NCBI GenBank assembly: GCA_964396165.1
Contig: CAYNEF010000008.1
Coordinates: 21,747-85,746 of the forward strand
Direction of reading: 5' to 3'
Length of the DNA: 64,000 bases
DNA from: CALCZU01 sp964396165
GTDB taxonomy: Bacteria > Bdellovibrionota > FAC87 > UBA2466
Part shown: in pieces, positions 16,593-25,382 of the stretch
How the letters are laid out: the number at the start of each line of letters is the position of its first letter
Numbering within the stretch: the stretch's first letter is position 1
Translations under genes and position numbers: made by a program
Notes under the pieces: generated by a model
The model's database searches: none
What the model was told of the DNA's origin: nothing
What the model saw: the letters and a program-made list of their open reading frames with translations, nothing else

Positions 16593-16610
16593 GTTTTTAT
16601 AAATAAAAAC
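16593..16610. repeat. A/T-rich leader hairpin
   Basis: GTTTTTAT-AA-ATAAAAAC, 8-bp arms, sits just before the GGAG ribosome site of the gene at 16625. It may be the terminator of the tRNA transcript or a leader structure. Confidence 0.35.
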
Positions 16611-16624
16611 TGTGGAGCAAATTT

Positions 16625-17170
16625 ATGCGATTTACTTTATTCATATTCGTCTTCTTATCTTTAAAATTAAACGCGGATACGACTGATTTTGAGCGCGTAA
16701 AAGAAAAATACAAGTCTGCTTCGCAAAGTGCAGAGCTTACAGATTTTTCAGTAAATACTTTGTGGAATGGCAAATGTTTACAAGCGAAAGCTCCTAACGA
16801 AAAAAGTGATGCTAGCTTAGTGGTCATTAATGATGGCGATCCGGTACTCGGAAGTTCCGTCTATTTTGATGTCAGTAATAGTCAGGTGGAAGCTTCGCAA
16901 TTATATGATTTACTAAAAGGGCTAATTCCCGATCTTAAACCAGCTTACTATTCAAAAGAGAACAATTCATTGGTACAGCTGAAGAAGAATAAAAACTTTA
17001 AAGAACTTCGAAAGTCCAATTCTGAGGATGGAGCGATTTATTTTTTGAAGGTTACCTGTTCAAGCACTGTGAATTGTGAGTGGCAGCCGGGGCAGCCTGG
17101 TTCCGAAATTTATTCCTACGCAAATGGAACAGACTTTGCGTATTGTTATTTTTATTCAAAAGTAAACTAA
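16625..17170 (+). CDS. Hypothetical exported protein
   Basis: Unrecognised 181-aa protein with a signal peptide ('FTLFIFVFLSLKLNA|DT') and a clear GGAG ribosome site. Four Cys in the mature form ('NGKCLQ', 'LKVTCSS', 'VNCEW', 'YCYFYS') suggest two disulfides in the periplasm or outside. 'KCLQAKAPNEKSDASLVV' and 'GTDFAYCYFYSKV' have the look of a small beta-rich secreted protein. It ends two bases before the stop of the convergent cyclase gene. Confidence 0.62.
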   Translation: MRFTLFIFVFLSLKLNADTTDFERVKEKYKSASQSAELTDFSVNTLWNGKCLQAKAPNEKSDASLVVINDGDPVLGSSVYFDVSNSQVEASQLYDLLKGLIPDLKPAYYSKENNSLVQLKKNKNFKELRKSNSEDGAIYFLKVTCSSTVNCEWQPGQPGSEIYSYANGTDFAYCYFYSKVN

Positions 17171-17172
17171 GT

Positions 17173-19029
17173 CTACGCGGCACTCTTGTCGCTTTTGCTT
17201 TTTTCGTAATTGCTCCACGGTGTTTCTACGATTTCTTCAACACCGCTGGAATTGATAAACCCTTTTACCTTGTATAACGTTAAGGCCTCGGCTTTACCTT
17301 TGACGAGAATGTCTTCGCACTTTTCTAGGATAAAAGTATTATCGAGTTTATCGACAACGGATTTTGCAATCAGTAGATCCGTCCCAAACTCTTTTGTCAT
17401 AGATTCGATACGGGATGCTGTATTTACCGTGTCCCCGATAACTGTATATTCCATCTTTTCTTCTGAACCGATGTTACCGGCAACAACCTGACCTAAATTT
17501 AATCCCATTCCGATTTTAATGGCAGGCTTTCCAGCGCTTATCCGTTCTTCGTTTAACTGTGCAAGTTCTGATCGCATCGTGATACATGCTTTCACTGCTG
17601 CTACAGCTTCATTGCCTTTATAGTGAGGTACACCCCATAGGGCCATGATCGCATCGCCAACATATTTATCGACAACACCACCGTGAAAACGGATGACCCG
17701 CACCATCTTTGTCATGTAGACATTAAGCATTTCGACGACTTCTTCGGGCTTCATCCCTTCACTCCAGGCAGTGAAATTTCGAATATCACTAAAGAAAACG
17801 ATCGCTTCTTTGTTTTCTCCGCCGAGTGCCACTTTTCCAGAAAGAATTTCGTCTGCGATTTCTTTATTGTGAAACTTATTGAAAATATCTTTTACTCTGT
17901 CGCGTTCTTCCAAGCCTTCAGACATTTTGTTGAATGAAGTGGAAAGTTGGGCCACTTCGTCTTGCCCTTTGGGGGTCAGTCTTGTGGAAAAATCCCCTTG
18001 AGAAACTTTTTCACTGGCACCTACAAGAAGTCGAATGGGCCACGTTAGACTTTTTGAAAACACGTAGCCTATAAAAAGTGCAATGCTTAAAACGACAAGT
18101 CCCGTGAGATAAGAACGGTACTGCGCTCTCAAAGGAGCTTCATAAGCTTTTGCTTCTGGAACCTCTGCAATGACACCTAGTTTTGCAACACCGACAAGAT
18201 CAAACGCCGCTAATTTTGCTTCTCCAGACTTGGCATCCACATAACGGGACTGTCCGTTGGGAAGTTTGCTTTCCAAAAGTTGTTTAACTACACCTGTGGA
18301 AGAAAGGTCGACGCGGTTTTTGGATAATGAGGAATCGGGATGGGCAAGAACCCTTCCGGATGCATCTACCAGATAACTTGTTACAAGCGTCGTATTAGAA
18401 AAAATCTGGGTTAGTCGTTCTGGTCGGATCACAGCAAGACTTAATAAAGTCTTGTCCATTTCCTTTAAAAAAGGAATAGCATAGGCAAAGGCTGTCGAAT
18501 CGTCTTCCAGTTTTACTTCTACAAGTTGCACTTCTCCGTTTGCTACTTTATCGATGTCCAATTCATCTAATTCTGAAATGGTATCAAAGAGTCTCTCTTG
18601 GCTGCCTACTCCTAAGTCGCTGATTGCTTTTCCGGCAGCTGAATCTACTACAGAATACTCAAACTCCGGCGAGTAAGATAAAATGTAAAAGCCCAATATA
18701 TCTTTTTCACGATTAAAGAATTCTTTTAAATAAGTATCGCGTTTAGTAGTGTCTATGACCCTGACCAGCTCCTTGGGAAGAAGAATTGGATTTTGCGAAA
18801 GAAAAATGGATGCAGAGCGGATGCGCTCTGACAGGATTTCAAACTGAGTGCGCACTTCGCTAGCCAAGTGACTCGCATTTTCAGAATTCATGTGCTGAAT
18901 CATCGCTGTGGAATCTTCTGTAAATAGTTTCCCAGAAAGTTTTGTAACACTGACTACAGTGCCAAGCAGCAGCAAGAGGATCATCAGATTCAGTTTCTTC
19001 CCAATTGTCATCTTAAACAGTCTATTCAC
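17173..19029 (-). CDS. Membrane adenylate cyclase (Cache-HAMP-class III)
   Basis: A 618-aa class III nucleotidyl cyclase. TM1 (~10-32) and TM2 (~306-328) enclose a periplasmic dCache-like sensor ('SYLVDASGRVLAHPDSSLSK'), followed by HAMP ('LLVGASEKVSQGDFSTRLTP') and a cyclase domain with both metal Asp residues in 'VFFSDIRNFTAWSE' and 'VDKYVGDAIMALWG', plus 'YTVIGDTVNTASRIE'. The Lys in DKYVGD favours ATP and so cAMP. GTG 19029 is chosen because AAGGGG lies seven bases upstream; an ATG at 19074 lacks such a site. It is divergent from the FecR-domain gene, with an 11-bp inverted repeat between them. Confidence 0.88.
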   Translation of the reverse strand: MNRLFKMTIGKKLNLMILLLLLGTVVSVTKLSGKLFTEDSTAMIQHMNSENASHLASEVRTQFEILSERIRSASIFLSQNPILLPKELVRVIDTTKRDTYLKEFFNREKDILGFYILSYSPEFEYSVVDSAAGKAISDLGVGSQERLFDTISELDELDIDKVANGEVQLVEVKLEDDSTAFAYAIPFLKEMDKTLLSLAVIRPERLTQIFSNTTLVTSYLVDASGRVLAHPDSSLSKNRVDLSSTGVVKQLLESKLPNGQSRYVDAKSGEAKLAAFDLVGVAKLGVIAEVPEAKAYEAPLRAQYRSYLTGLVVLSIALFIGYVFSKSLTWPIRLLVGASEKVSQGDFSTRLTPKGQDEVAQLSTSFNKMSEGLEERDRVKDIFNKFHNKEIADEILSGKVALGGENKEAIVFFSDIRNFTAWSEGMKPEEVVEMLNVYMTKMVRVIRFHGGVVDKYVGDAIMALWGVPHYKGNEAVAAVKACITMRSELAQLNEERISAGKPAIKIGMGLNLGQVVAGNIGSEEKMEYTVIGDTVNTASRIESMTKEFGTDLLIAKSVVDKLDNTFILEKCEDILVKGKAEALTLYKVKGFINSSGVEEIVETPWSNYEKSKSDKSAA

Positions 19030-19048
19030 GGTAAACCCCTTCAGTAAT

Positions 19049-19102
19049 ACATCGGTAATCGTATGGAAAAACATTAAAGATTTTTTAAAAAATTACCGAT
19101 GT
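19049..19102. promoter_or_regulatory. 11-bp inverted repeat between cyclase and FecR gene
   Basis: ACATCGGTAAT (19049-19059) and ATTACCGATGT (19092-19102) are perfect inverted copies separated by 32 bp of mostly A/T sequence, placed symmetrically between the two divergent start codons. This arrangement suits two operator sites controlling both promoters. Confidence 0.5.
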
Positions 19103-19112
19103 GTTTTACGCT

Positions 19113-21068
19113 ATGGAATTTTTAAAACCTTATTCTCGCACTGCGTTCGTTGCATTAAGTATGCTTTTGATTGGCAGCTCCGCATTCGTCTTTCTGTGGA
19201 AAGATTTAAATTACACAGGAGGAGAAAAAAGTGGCGAAGTAAATGGCAAACTTGTCTTGTCCTTTAAGGACGTAAAAAGAAAGTCTGCGAGCAGTTTTCT
19301 CTGGGACAGAACGGAAAACGGTGAATCCCTCTATGAAAAAGACACAGTCCTTGTAGGTCCTGAAAGCCGCGCAGAAATCGAAATGAAAAACGGCGACAAA
19401 CTTGAAATCGCAGAAAATAGTTTGATACGTCTGGAGTCTGCTAAAAACCTCGCCGCATCCTTTATCCGAGGGAGTGGAATTTTGCGCAGTGAAACAGGGG
19501 ATAAAATTATCCGTGTGAACGAAGAAGGTGTCGTTTCTGTAGAGGCGCTGCATGCAAGACTAAGTACTCCTAAGGCACTGGAAAAGGTGTATGTAGACAT
19601 CGGTAAGAATGCAGAAGTACTTTTTGATGCCACTTTAAAAGGGAAAAACGAAGAGGACAAGGAAGTGGAGCTTGTCGTTTCTTCATCTCTTAAATTTACA
19701 GAAGAAAACTCACACAAAGTCGATTTTGAACCAAAAACGACACACATGAATTTATCTAAAGGTGTGTATTACTGGCGCTTGGAAGCTGATAACAAGCCTA
19801 TTTCTGAAACGAGAAAGTTTGAAGTTCTTGAAGCAGAAGCTTTTTCTTTGATAGCACCATCGAATGGCGAAACCATCAGAAGCTTTGAGACTCCGCAGTT
19901 TGTATCCTTTCGCTGGTTACTGAATGAAAGTTTGTTAGATAGCAGTATTACGCACGAACTTCTTGTTTCCGATTCAGATAAATTCGATGCTTCTCTCATT
20001 AAACAAAAAGTGAAAATGAGCCAAGGGGAAAGTATCGTATCCATCCCTAATTTTGGCTCATATTTTTGGCGTGTGGATTCCCATTTCCCAAACAAATTAG
20101 TGCAATCCTCTGAAGTACGTAGCTTTAAAGTCGATGCGATTGAAAATGTAGCAATCCAACTAAACGCACCAAAAAAAGAAAGTATGTTTTCAGTGGGGTC
20201 ACAAGTCGTCTTTGATTGGAATAAACTCGATGCCAAAGTGGAATATGTTTTGGAAATGGAAGATCTTAACCGCAAAGAAGAAAAACAAACTATTAAATCG
20301 CAAACCCATTCTACAAACTGGATAGGACAAAAAGACGGTGCTTACCGTTGGCACGTGGTTGGTTACTTGAAAGATAAGAAAGTAGGAGAGTCTGAGTGGA
20401 GTACTCTATCCGTATTTGATGGAAAACCCATTACGCTTGGTGCTCCAAAAGCACAGGAACGCATTGAATTTTGGAAGGTGGAAAAGAAATTTGATTTTAC
20501 ATGGGATAAAGACAGCGCGATCGAAAGAGAAGGAAGAATTTATTTACTCGAAGTTTCTACAGATAGAACGTTTTCATCAAAAGTGTTGCAACATAAAAGT
20601 ATGGAAAATGCAGTCAATTCTTCGGAACTTTCTCTCCCACAAGGAAATATTTTTTGGCGTGTGAAGTTAGTGGATGAAAAAGATGCTGTCTTAAAACAAA
20701 GCGAACCTTCGCAGTTTTACTACGGCAGTCCTCCTGTACTAGAAGCACCGGCAGCGATTTTTCCGGCAACGGACCTGGTTTGGGACATGGCGCTCGAGGG
20801 GAAAAACTTAAGAGCTGAATGGAAGGCCGTGGAAAATGCGACTGGTTATGAAGTGACTATTGAAAAACAAGACGGCTTTAAGAGAACCATCAAAACAGAT
20901 AAGCCTGAAGTGGAATTGCAAGGAGTGAAATCAGGTAAATACCAATGGACTGTGCGTGCTATTGATCCTCTCGGCCGTAAGGGAGAACTGATGGATCCTA
21001 AAAAAATTGTTATTGCCCGTGGAAAACTTCCCGCTCCTGATATGATTACCCCAAAAGTCGAAGAATAA
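19113..21068 (+). CDS. FecR-domain protein with Fn3-like repeats
   Basis: A 651-aa protein anchored by one N-terminal helix ('FVALSMLLIGSSAFVFLW'). Residues ~50-150 match a FecR domain ('VGPESRAEIEMKNGDKLEIA', 'ENSLIRLES', 'GSGILRSETGDK'). Behind it come at least five beta-sandwich repeats with a recurring aromatic-Trp core ('VYYWRLEA', 'SYFWRVDS', 'AYRWHVVG', 'NIFWRVKL', 'KYQWTVRA'), probably a periplasmic or surface stalk. FecR proteins are often found beside class III cyclases, as here. Start is unclear: ATG 19113 or GTG 19101, neither with a good ribosome site. Confidence 0.8.
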   Translation: MEFLKPYSRTAFVALSMLLIGSSAFVFLWKDLNYTGGEKSGEVNGKLVLSFKDVKRKSASSFLWDRTENGESLYEKDTVLVGPESRAEIEMKNGDKLEIAENSLIRLESAKNLAASFIRGSGILRSETGDKIIRVNEEGVVSVEALHARLSTPKALEKVYVDIGKNAEVLFDATLKGKNEEDKEVELVVSSSLKFTEENSHKVDFEPKTTHMNLSKGVYYWRLEADNKPISETRKFEVLEAEAFSLIAPSNGETIRSFETPQFVSFRWLLNESLLDSSITHELLVSDSDKFDASLIKQKVKMSQGESIVSIPNFGSYFWRVDSHFPNKLVQSSEVRSFKVDAIENVAIQLNAPKKESMFSVGSQVVFDWNKLDAKVEYVLEMEDLNRKEEKQTIKSQTHSTNWIGQKDGAYRWHVVGYLKDKKVGESEWSTLSVFDGKPITLGAPKAQERIEFWKVEKKFDFTWDKDSAIEREGRIYLLEVSTDRTFSSKVLQHKSMENAVNSSELSLPQGNIFWRVKLVDEKDAVLKQSEPSQFYYGSPPVLEAPAAIFPATDLVWDMALEGKNLRAEWKAVENATGYEVTIEKQDGFKRTIKTDKPEVELQGVKSGKYQWTVRAIDPLGRKGELMDPKKIVIARGKLPAPDMITPKVEE

Positions 21069-21155
21069 GTCATTTTTTCTGGCTCACAGCGTTCAACTGT
21101 AATATTCAGCCGCCTTGCTTTTTATATGCAATCGCTTTTAAAATAGCTCCTCACC

Positions 21156-22067
21156 GTGATCACTTCAAACCTTCTAATAAAATCTTTTGGACAATCAGTA
21201 GCCGTAGATGGGGTGAGTTTGCACGTTAAAAAAGGGGAATGTTTCGGACTTCTTGGTCCTAATGGAGCAGGCAAATCCACCTTTATTAATATGGTATATG
21301 GCACTGTGGCGCGCACATCGGGTGAACTTACAGTTTTTGGATACGATCCTAAAAAAAACTCTCGAGAAATAAAAAAACGTCTAGGAGTTGTGACACAAGA
21401 CAATGCACTTGATGAAAGTTTAACAGTCGTAGAAAACATGAAAATCTACTGCGCGTTCATCGGCGTTCCAAAAGACAAACAGACAAAGCGAATTGAAGAA
21501 CTTCTCGAGTATATGAATTTGGCGCATAAAAGAGATGCCAGTATTCGTATGCTTTCAGGAGGAATGAAGCGCCGCCTTGTATTCGTACGCGCTCTACTTG
21601 GGAACCCAGAACTTTTGATTCTGGACGAACCGACGACAGGTCTTGACCCTGCAGTTCGCCATTTGCTTTGGGGAAAAGTACGCGAGTTGCATCAAGCTGG
21701 AACTACGATTGTGCTTACGACTCATTACATGCATGAAGCGGAAGTGTTGTGCGGACGGCTTGTCATATTGAATCAGGGAAAAATAGTTGCGGAAGGTTCT
21801 CCGCAAAAAATGATTGCTGATCACACACCCGGTTATGTGGGGATTTTTTCTTCCGATGAAAAAGAGAAGGTGCAAAAAGCCATTACGGATAAAAATAAAT
21901 ACCACTTTCATGAAGATGCCTCGGGGATTTATTTAAGAACAGCGGGCCTTTCGGATCTGACTTCACTGCATTCGGACTATGCACTGAATCCGCTTCAGAT
22001 TCGTCCCTCCAATCTAGAAGATGTTTTTTTAAAGCTGACCGGAAAGGAGCTTTCCGTCGATGCTTGA
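21156..22067 (+). CDS. ABC transporter ATP-binding protein, NodI-like
   Basis: A 303-aa ABC-2 family ATPase. Walker A 'GLLGPNGAGKST', Q-loop 'VVTQDNALDESLTV', signature 'MLSGGMKRRLVFVRALLGNP' and Walker B 'LLILDEPTTGLDP' with the switch His ('LTTHYMHEA') are all intact. The order and the C-terminal part ('PSNLEDVFLKLTGKEL') resemble NodI/DrrA-type exporters. It starts at GTG 21156 with a weak ribosome site and overlaps the permease start by 8 bp. The exported substrate, possibly a lipid or polysaccharide, cannot be inferred. Confidence 0.92.
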   Translation: MITSNLLIKSFGQSVAVDGVSLHVKKGECFGLLGPNGAGKSTFINMVYGTVARTSGELTVFGYDPKKNSREIKKRLGVVTQDNALDESLTVVENMKIYCAFIGVPKDKQTKRIEELLEYMNLAHKRDASIRMLSGGMKRRLVFVRALLGNPELLILDEPTTGLDPAVRHLLWGKVRELHQAGTTIVLTTHYMHEAEVLCGRLVILNQGKIVAEGSPQKMIADHTPGYVGIFSSDEKEKVQKAITDKNKYHFHEDASGIYLRTAGLSDLTSLHSDYALNPLQIRPSNLEDVFLKLTGKELSVDA

Positions 22068-22830
22068 ATTTTTACGACTCTGCATGCACATCACTCGTCG
22101 CAATTGGACTGTGTACAAAAAAGATTTGATCGCAAATATATCTCCGACTGTGGCCGATCCTGCGCTTATCCTAGTCTCTTTAGGATTGGGGCTGGGAGCG
22201 TTTCTTACCAACATCGAAGGAATGACGTACATGCAGTTTCTTGCCCCCGGATTAACTGTTGCGACAGCACTCTTCACTTCTTTCTTTGAAACAAGTTACG
22301 GGTTTTACGTGCGTATGACGTTTGAAAATGTGTTTAAGGCGATGCTGACGACTCCCATCGGTGTGACGGAAGTTATATTCGGAGAACTTATCTGGGTGGG
22401 ATTAAAAGGCGCTGTCATGGCAGTGGGGGTTGCAATCGTGTTAGCTGCCTTCGGTCTGATGACAAACCCGTGGTTAATTCCCACACTTGCCAGTGTGGGC
22501 TTTTTAGTCGCTGTTCCTTGTGGGGCTATGGGGCTTATTTCTACAGCGAGTGTCAGAAACATAAACCAATTTCAAACTGTGTATTCTTTTATCATCGCAC
22601 CACTCTATTTTCTCTCAGGTATTTTTTTTCCAATTGATCAAATGTCGACTCCTATTAGAATCATTGCCGAGTTTTTTCCACTCATACACGGTGTTCGTCT
22701 TGCACAGGCTCTTTTTTGGAACCGGGGAATAGCAGAAGCCTTTCTCTATAATGGAAGCATTCTCACTCTCCAGTGTCTTTTCTTCTGCACCTGGGCTTTT
22801 ATAAAAGTTCGAAAGAAATTGATTTTATAG
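22060..22830 (+). CDS. ABC-2 type permease, NodJ-like
   Basis: A 256-aa inner-membrane permease with six predicted helices. 'RNWTVYKKDLIANISPTVAD' and 'PLYFLSGIFFPIDQM' are typical of NodJ-like ABC-2 permeases, as is the final 'PLIHGVRLAQALFW' segment. It pairs with the ATPase immediately upstream (8-bp overlap, GGAAAGGAG ribosome site within the upstream gene). Confidence 0.9.
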   Translation: MLEFLRLCMHITRRNWTVYKKDLIANISPTVADPALILVSLGLGLGAFLTNIEGMTYMQFLAPGLTVATALFTSFFETSYGFYVRMTFENVFKAMLTTPIGVTEVIFGELIWVGLKGAVMAVGVAIVLAAFGLMTNPWLIPTLASVGFLVAVPCGAMGLISTASVRNINQFQTVYSFIIAPLYFLSGIFFPIDQMSTPIRIIAEFFPLIHGVRLAQALFWNRGIAEAFLYNGSILTLQCLFFCTWAFIKVRKKLIL

Positions 22831-22877
22831 TAAGGTCGTTTATTTGCCATTCTGATGACATTACTGACACTTTGTTG

Positions 22878-22894
22878 CTTTGGTTTAACCAAAG
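22878..22894. repeat. 17-bp palindrome upstream of the GNAT gene
   Basis: CTTTGGTT-T-AACCAAAG is an odd-length perfect palindrome about 20 bp before the acetyltransferase start. It could be an operator or a weak terminator of the ABC operon; no T-tract follows. Confidence 0.4.
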
Positions 22895-22913
22895 AGGTTA
22901 AAATTGTGCAGAC

Positions 22914-23384
22914 ATGAAAAATGCAGATCTGACGATTCGAAAAGCGTACTCCACTGATGCTCCTTTTTTAACCAGTCTTGCGATGCGCTCTAAGGCGCAT
23001 TGGGGGTATTCGCCGGAATACATGAATGCCTTTCGTCCTGAGCTCACTATCCAGCAGGACTGGATACTCAAGCATCCTACTTTTGTTGCAGAAAGTGCCG
23101 GGCATCTGGTGGGTTTTGCAGGGTTGCTACAAACGGATGAAAAAAACACGGGCGAACTTTATTTTTTATTTATCGCGCCAGAATGCATCGGATTTGGTTA
23201 TGGGAAAAATCTTTGGGATAGGTGTTTGGAAGAAAGCCGAAAGCTCGAGTGGAGTTCTCTTGTGATTCATTCTGATCCTAATGCCGAAGCATTTTATCTG
23301 AAAATGGGCGCAGTACGCATCGGGGAAAAAGCTTACCCCTCTATCCCCGGCAGAATGAGCCCCTTACTAAAATTCAATCTATAA
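22914..23384 (+). CDS. GNAT family N-acetyltransferase
   Basis: A 156-aa GNAT-fold acetyltransferase, moving acetyl from acetyl-CoA to an amine. The N-terminal 'LTIRKAYSTDAPFLTSLAMR' and the acetyl-CoA loop 'IAPECIGFGYGKNLWDRC' (motif A) followed by 'FYLKMGAVRIGEKAYPSIPG' are characteristic. 'SKAHWGYSPEYMNAFRPELT' occurs in a subgroup of uncharacterised bacterial GNATs. Substrate unknown. Confidence 0.87.
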   Translation: MKNADLTIRKAYSTDAPFLTSLAMRSKAHWGYSPEYMNAFRPELTIQQDWILKHPTFVAESAGHLVGFAGLLQTDEKNTGELYFLFIAPECIGFGYGKNLWDRCLEESRKLEWSSLVIHSDPNAEAFYLKMGAVRIGEKAYPSIPGRMSPLLKFNL

Positions 23385-23468
23385 GGTACGGCATTCCTTT
23401 GTTCACCTTTAAATTAAAACAGGTTTGAAATTTCGGAAAATGTGGGTTGAGACGTGGGAGAAGATATT

Positions 23469-23561
23469 TGGGAAGTGGTTACTTGTGTGTGGATCTCGAG
23501 TCGATGCGACTTTGGGGTTGGACACTCGACTCGAGATCCACACACAAGTAACCACTTCCCA
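23469..23561. repeat. Perfect 36-bp inverted repeat with 21-nt loop
   Basis: Bases 23469-23504 are the exact reverse complement of 23526-23561. Each arm contains CTCGAGTCGA near the loop and GGGAAGTGG at the outer end. It lies between the convergent GNAT and TlpA-like genes in a 203-bp gap. There is no T-tract on either side, so it is not a standard terminator, and no second copy was noticed in the window. Possible identities are a miniature mobile element, a long bidirectional transcription stop, or an assembly/amplification artefact. Confidence 0.85.
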
Positions 23562-23587
23562 TTGAGGTTTAGTACGTATTGCTATTC

Positions 23588-24127
23588 TTATTCAGCGTCG
23601 GGTAAGCAAGAACCTGAATCTGCATTGCCAAGTAGTTGCTTCACTTTGGCTACTACGCTGGATGGACTCATATTTCCTTTAGCGACAATATTTCCAGTTT
23701 GGTCCACAACGACAGTGAAGGGAATCGTTCCACTTGCACCATACGCTTTACCGAAGTCTTTGTATTTTCCGGCAACAACAAAGGGAATATTGTGTTTAGC
23801 TTTCCATGCTTCTAGAAATGCCTTGTCCGGTTTTGTTCCATGATCAAAACCTTCTCCAGATAAACTTGCGAACGTGACAGCTTTTCCTTCAAATTGTTTG
23901 TAGCTGTTTGAAAGTTCATGCACTTCAGAGTTGCAAGGTGGGCACCATCCAGCATTGTAAATAAAGACCTGCACATTGCCTAAATGATCGGTTGTGCAGA
24001 ACTGACTATTATCTACTGTGTCATAGCAGATCTTTGCTATTTCTTTTGGTTTTTGAGTGGGTTTTGCTTGTGTTGTGCTCTGCAGTAAACAGACGACTGA
24101 AAGCACAGCGAGAGTCGTGATTTTCAT
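23588..24127 (-). CDS. TlpA-like periplasmic thioredoxin-fold protein
   Basis: A 179-aa exported redox protein of the AhpC/TSA-TlpA type. Signal peptide ends near 'TTQA|KP'. The active site is 'NAGWCPPCNSEVHEL' (CPPC) and the cis-Pro loop is 'ASGTIPFTVVVDQTGNIVAK'. Two extra Cys ('KICYDTVDNSQFC') precede the active site and one lies at the C-terminus ('GSCLPD'). It probably reduces or isomerises disulfides in the periplasm. A strong AAGGAGATC ribosome site precedes the ATG. Confidence 0.87.
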   Translation of the reverse strand: MKITTLAVLSVVCLLQSTTQAKPTQKPKEIAKICYDTVDNSQFCTTDHLGNVQVFIYNAGWCPPCNSEVHELSNSYKQFEGKAVTFASLSGEGFDHGTKPDKAFLEAWKAKHNIPFVVAGKYKDFGKAYGASGTIPFTVVVDQTGNIVAKGNMSPSSVVAKVKQLLGNADSGSCLPDAE

Positions 24128-24224
24128 AGGATCTCCTTGAGTAATAGTTATATATTACCAGTATGGGCCATGAATTTCTTGGCAAGGGGAATGGAGTTAA
24201 AATCTGATTAGCAGCTGTTAAGTG

Positions 24225-25298
24225 CTAATAGTGGAGCTGTTTAAGTATTTCTTCGTACGTGCCATGCGGCTGTCTTCCATAAAATTTGAGTAGTACATCT
24301 GCTCGGTTCGTGAAGAAACCATCTACTCCTGCAGATGCAATTTTTTGCATGTCGACCGTATCATCGACGGTGTAGGCGTGGATAAAAAGTCCTTGTTTGT
24401 GTGTAAAATCATTCATCCAGGGTTTTACAAGATCCATATAACTTTGATCTCCCAACTGGGTAAGAGTAGAGCCGGGACCAGTACCGCTTGCTCCATTTTT
24501 CTTTGCAAAGAGAATCCATTTTTTAAATTCTTCTTTATCTACTTCAAGAGTCGCACGGAAAGCTGCAAGAGATTGCCCTTCAGCTGGTTTTGCATTTGGA
24601 GTCGTGCTCACCATTGCGCCATCGTCTAACCACAGTAAAAAACAGATGGGAACATGAGGCATGTATTTGTGTAAGAGCGGTAAACTGTTTTTATCAAAAG
24701 TTTGCATAATAACGCGGCCCTTTTTGTCTGCTCCAAGCAATTTGCGTTTAGAAAGTAATTCCGAAATATCTTTTTCAATTCCTGGAAAAAGCGTTGGTTC
24801 TTTTGTTTCGAGATAAACTCCGGGTTTATTCTTTCCGCCTTCTGCAATATCCAGTAGCTCTTCGAGCGTTAGAATTTTTAACCCAGCATAAGTGGCTCGC
24901 TTGCGATCAGGATAGGCGTTATTAAACCAGGTGCCGGCGTCCAGCTTCTTTAACTCTTCTAAAGTAAATTCGCTTACTGGTTTATCTGCTCTATCTGGAT
25001 ATACCTCAAGTATGTTGGTTGTTCTTTTTAAGTTTCCATCATGCAGACAAATCAGTTTTCCGTCTTTTGTTCGTTGAATGTCAGCTTCTAGATAATCAGC
25101 GCCTAAATCGCGTGCGAGCTGGTAGGCAGGTGTTGTCTCTTCCGGTGCGTAATAAGATGCTCCCCGGTGTGCGATGACAGTAGGGTAGGGAATTCCCCAT
25201 TTTTTCAATGCGTTCTTACCACTTGGTGTGTCTCCGAATGAGTAAAAAAAGGAGCTAAAAAGGGACATTAAAATCAAAGGCTTTTGCATCGTTTTCAT
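24225..25298 (-). CDS. Glycerophosphodiester phosphodiesterase, GlpQ-like
   Basis: An exported 357-aa GDPD-family enzyme releasing glycerol-3-phosphate and an alcohol from glycerophosphodiesters. Catalytic features are clear: 'VIAHRGASYYAPEETTPAYQ' with the HRG/E pair, 'YLEADIQRTKDGKLICLHDG' with the metal-binding ExD and the second His. Residues after the signal ('LILMSLFSSFFYSFGD') place it in the periplasm. ATG 25298 is preferred over 25322 because it directly precedes the signal sequence; no strong ribosome site. The bases around the start are identical over 16 nt to those of the glycerol channel gene at 27269. Confidence 0.9.
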   Translation of the reverse strand: MKTMQKPLILMSLFSSFFYSFGDTPSGKNALKKWGIPYPTVIAHRGASYYAPEETTPAYQLARDLGADYLEADIQRTKDGKLICLHDGNLKRTTNILEVYPDRADKPVSEFTLEELKKLDAGTWFNNAYPDRKRATYAGLKILTLEELLDIAEGGKNKPGVYLETKEPTLFPGIEKDISELLSKRKLLGADKKGRVIMQTFDKNSLPLLHKYMPHVPICFLLWLDDGAMVSTTPNAKPAEGQSLAAFRATLEVDKEEFKKWILFAKKNGASGTGPGSTLTQLGDQSYMDLVKPWMNDFTHKQGLFIHAYTVDDTVDMQKIASAGVDGFFTNRADVLLKFYGRQPHGTYEEILKQLHY

Positions 25299-25382
25299 AG
25301 GGAAAAAGATAACATTCCTCACGTAATACTGTCACGAGAACTCTGATTGACGGGGTTAGGTGCTCGTAATAAGACTTGCCGC

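Noticed and set aside
23469..23561. Considered an integron attC site or a Rho-independent terminator
   Set aside because: attC sites are imperfect with unpaired bases and R'/R'' core boxes, and there is no T-tract on either strand as a terminator would need.
23454..23843. An open frame on the + strand reading through the 36-bp inverted repeat and antisense to the TlpA-like gene
   Set aside because: It has no ribosome site or recognisable protein and covers a well-supported gene on the other strand.
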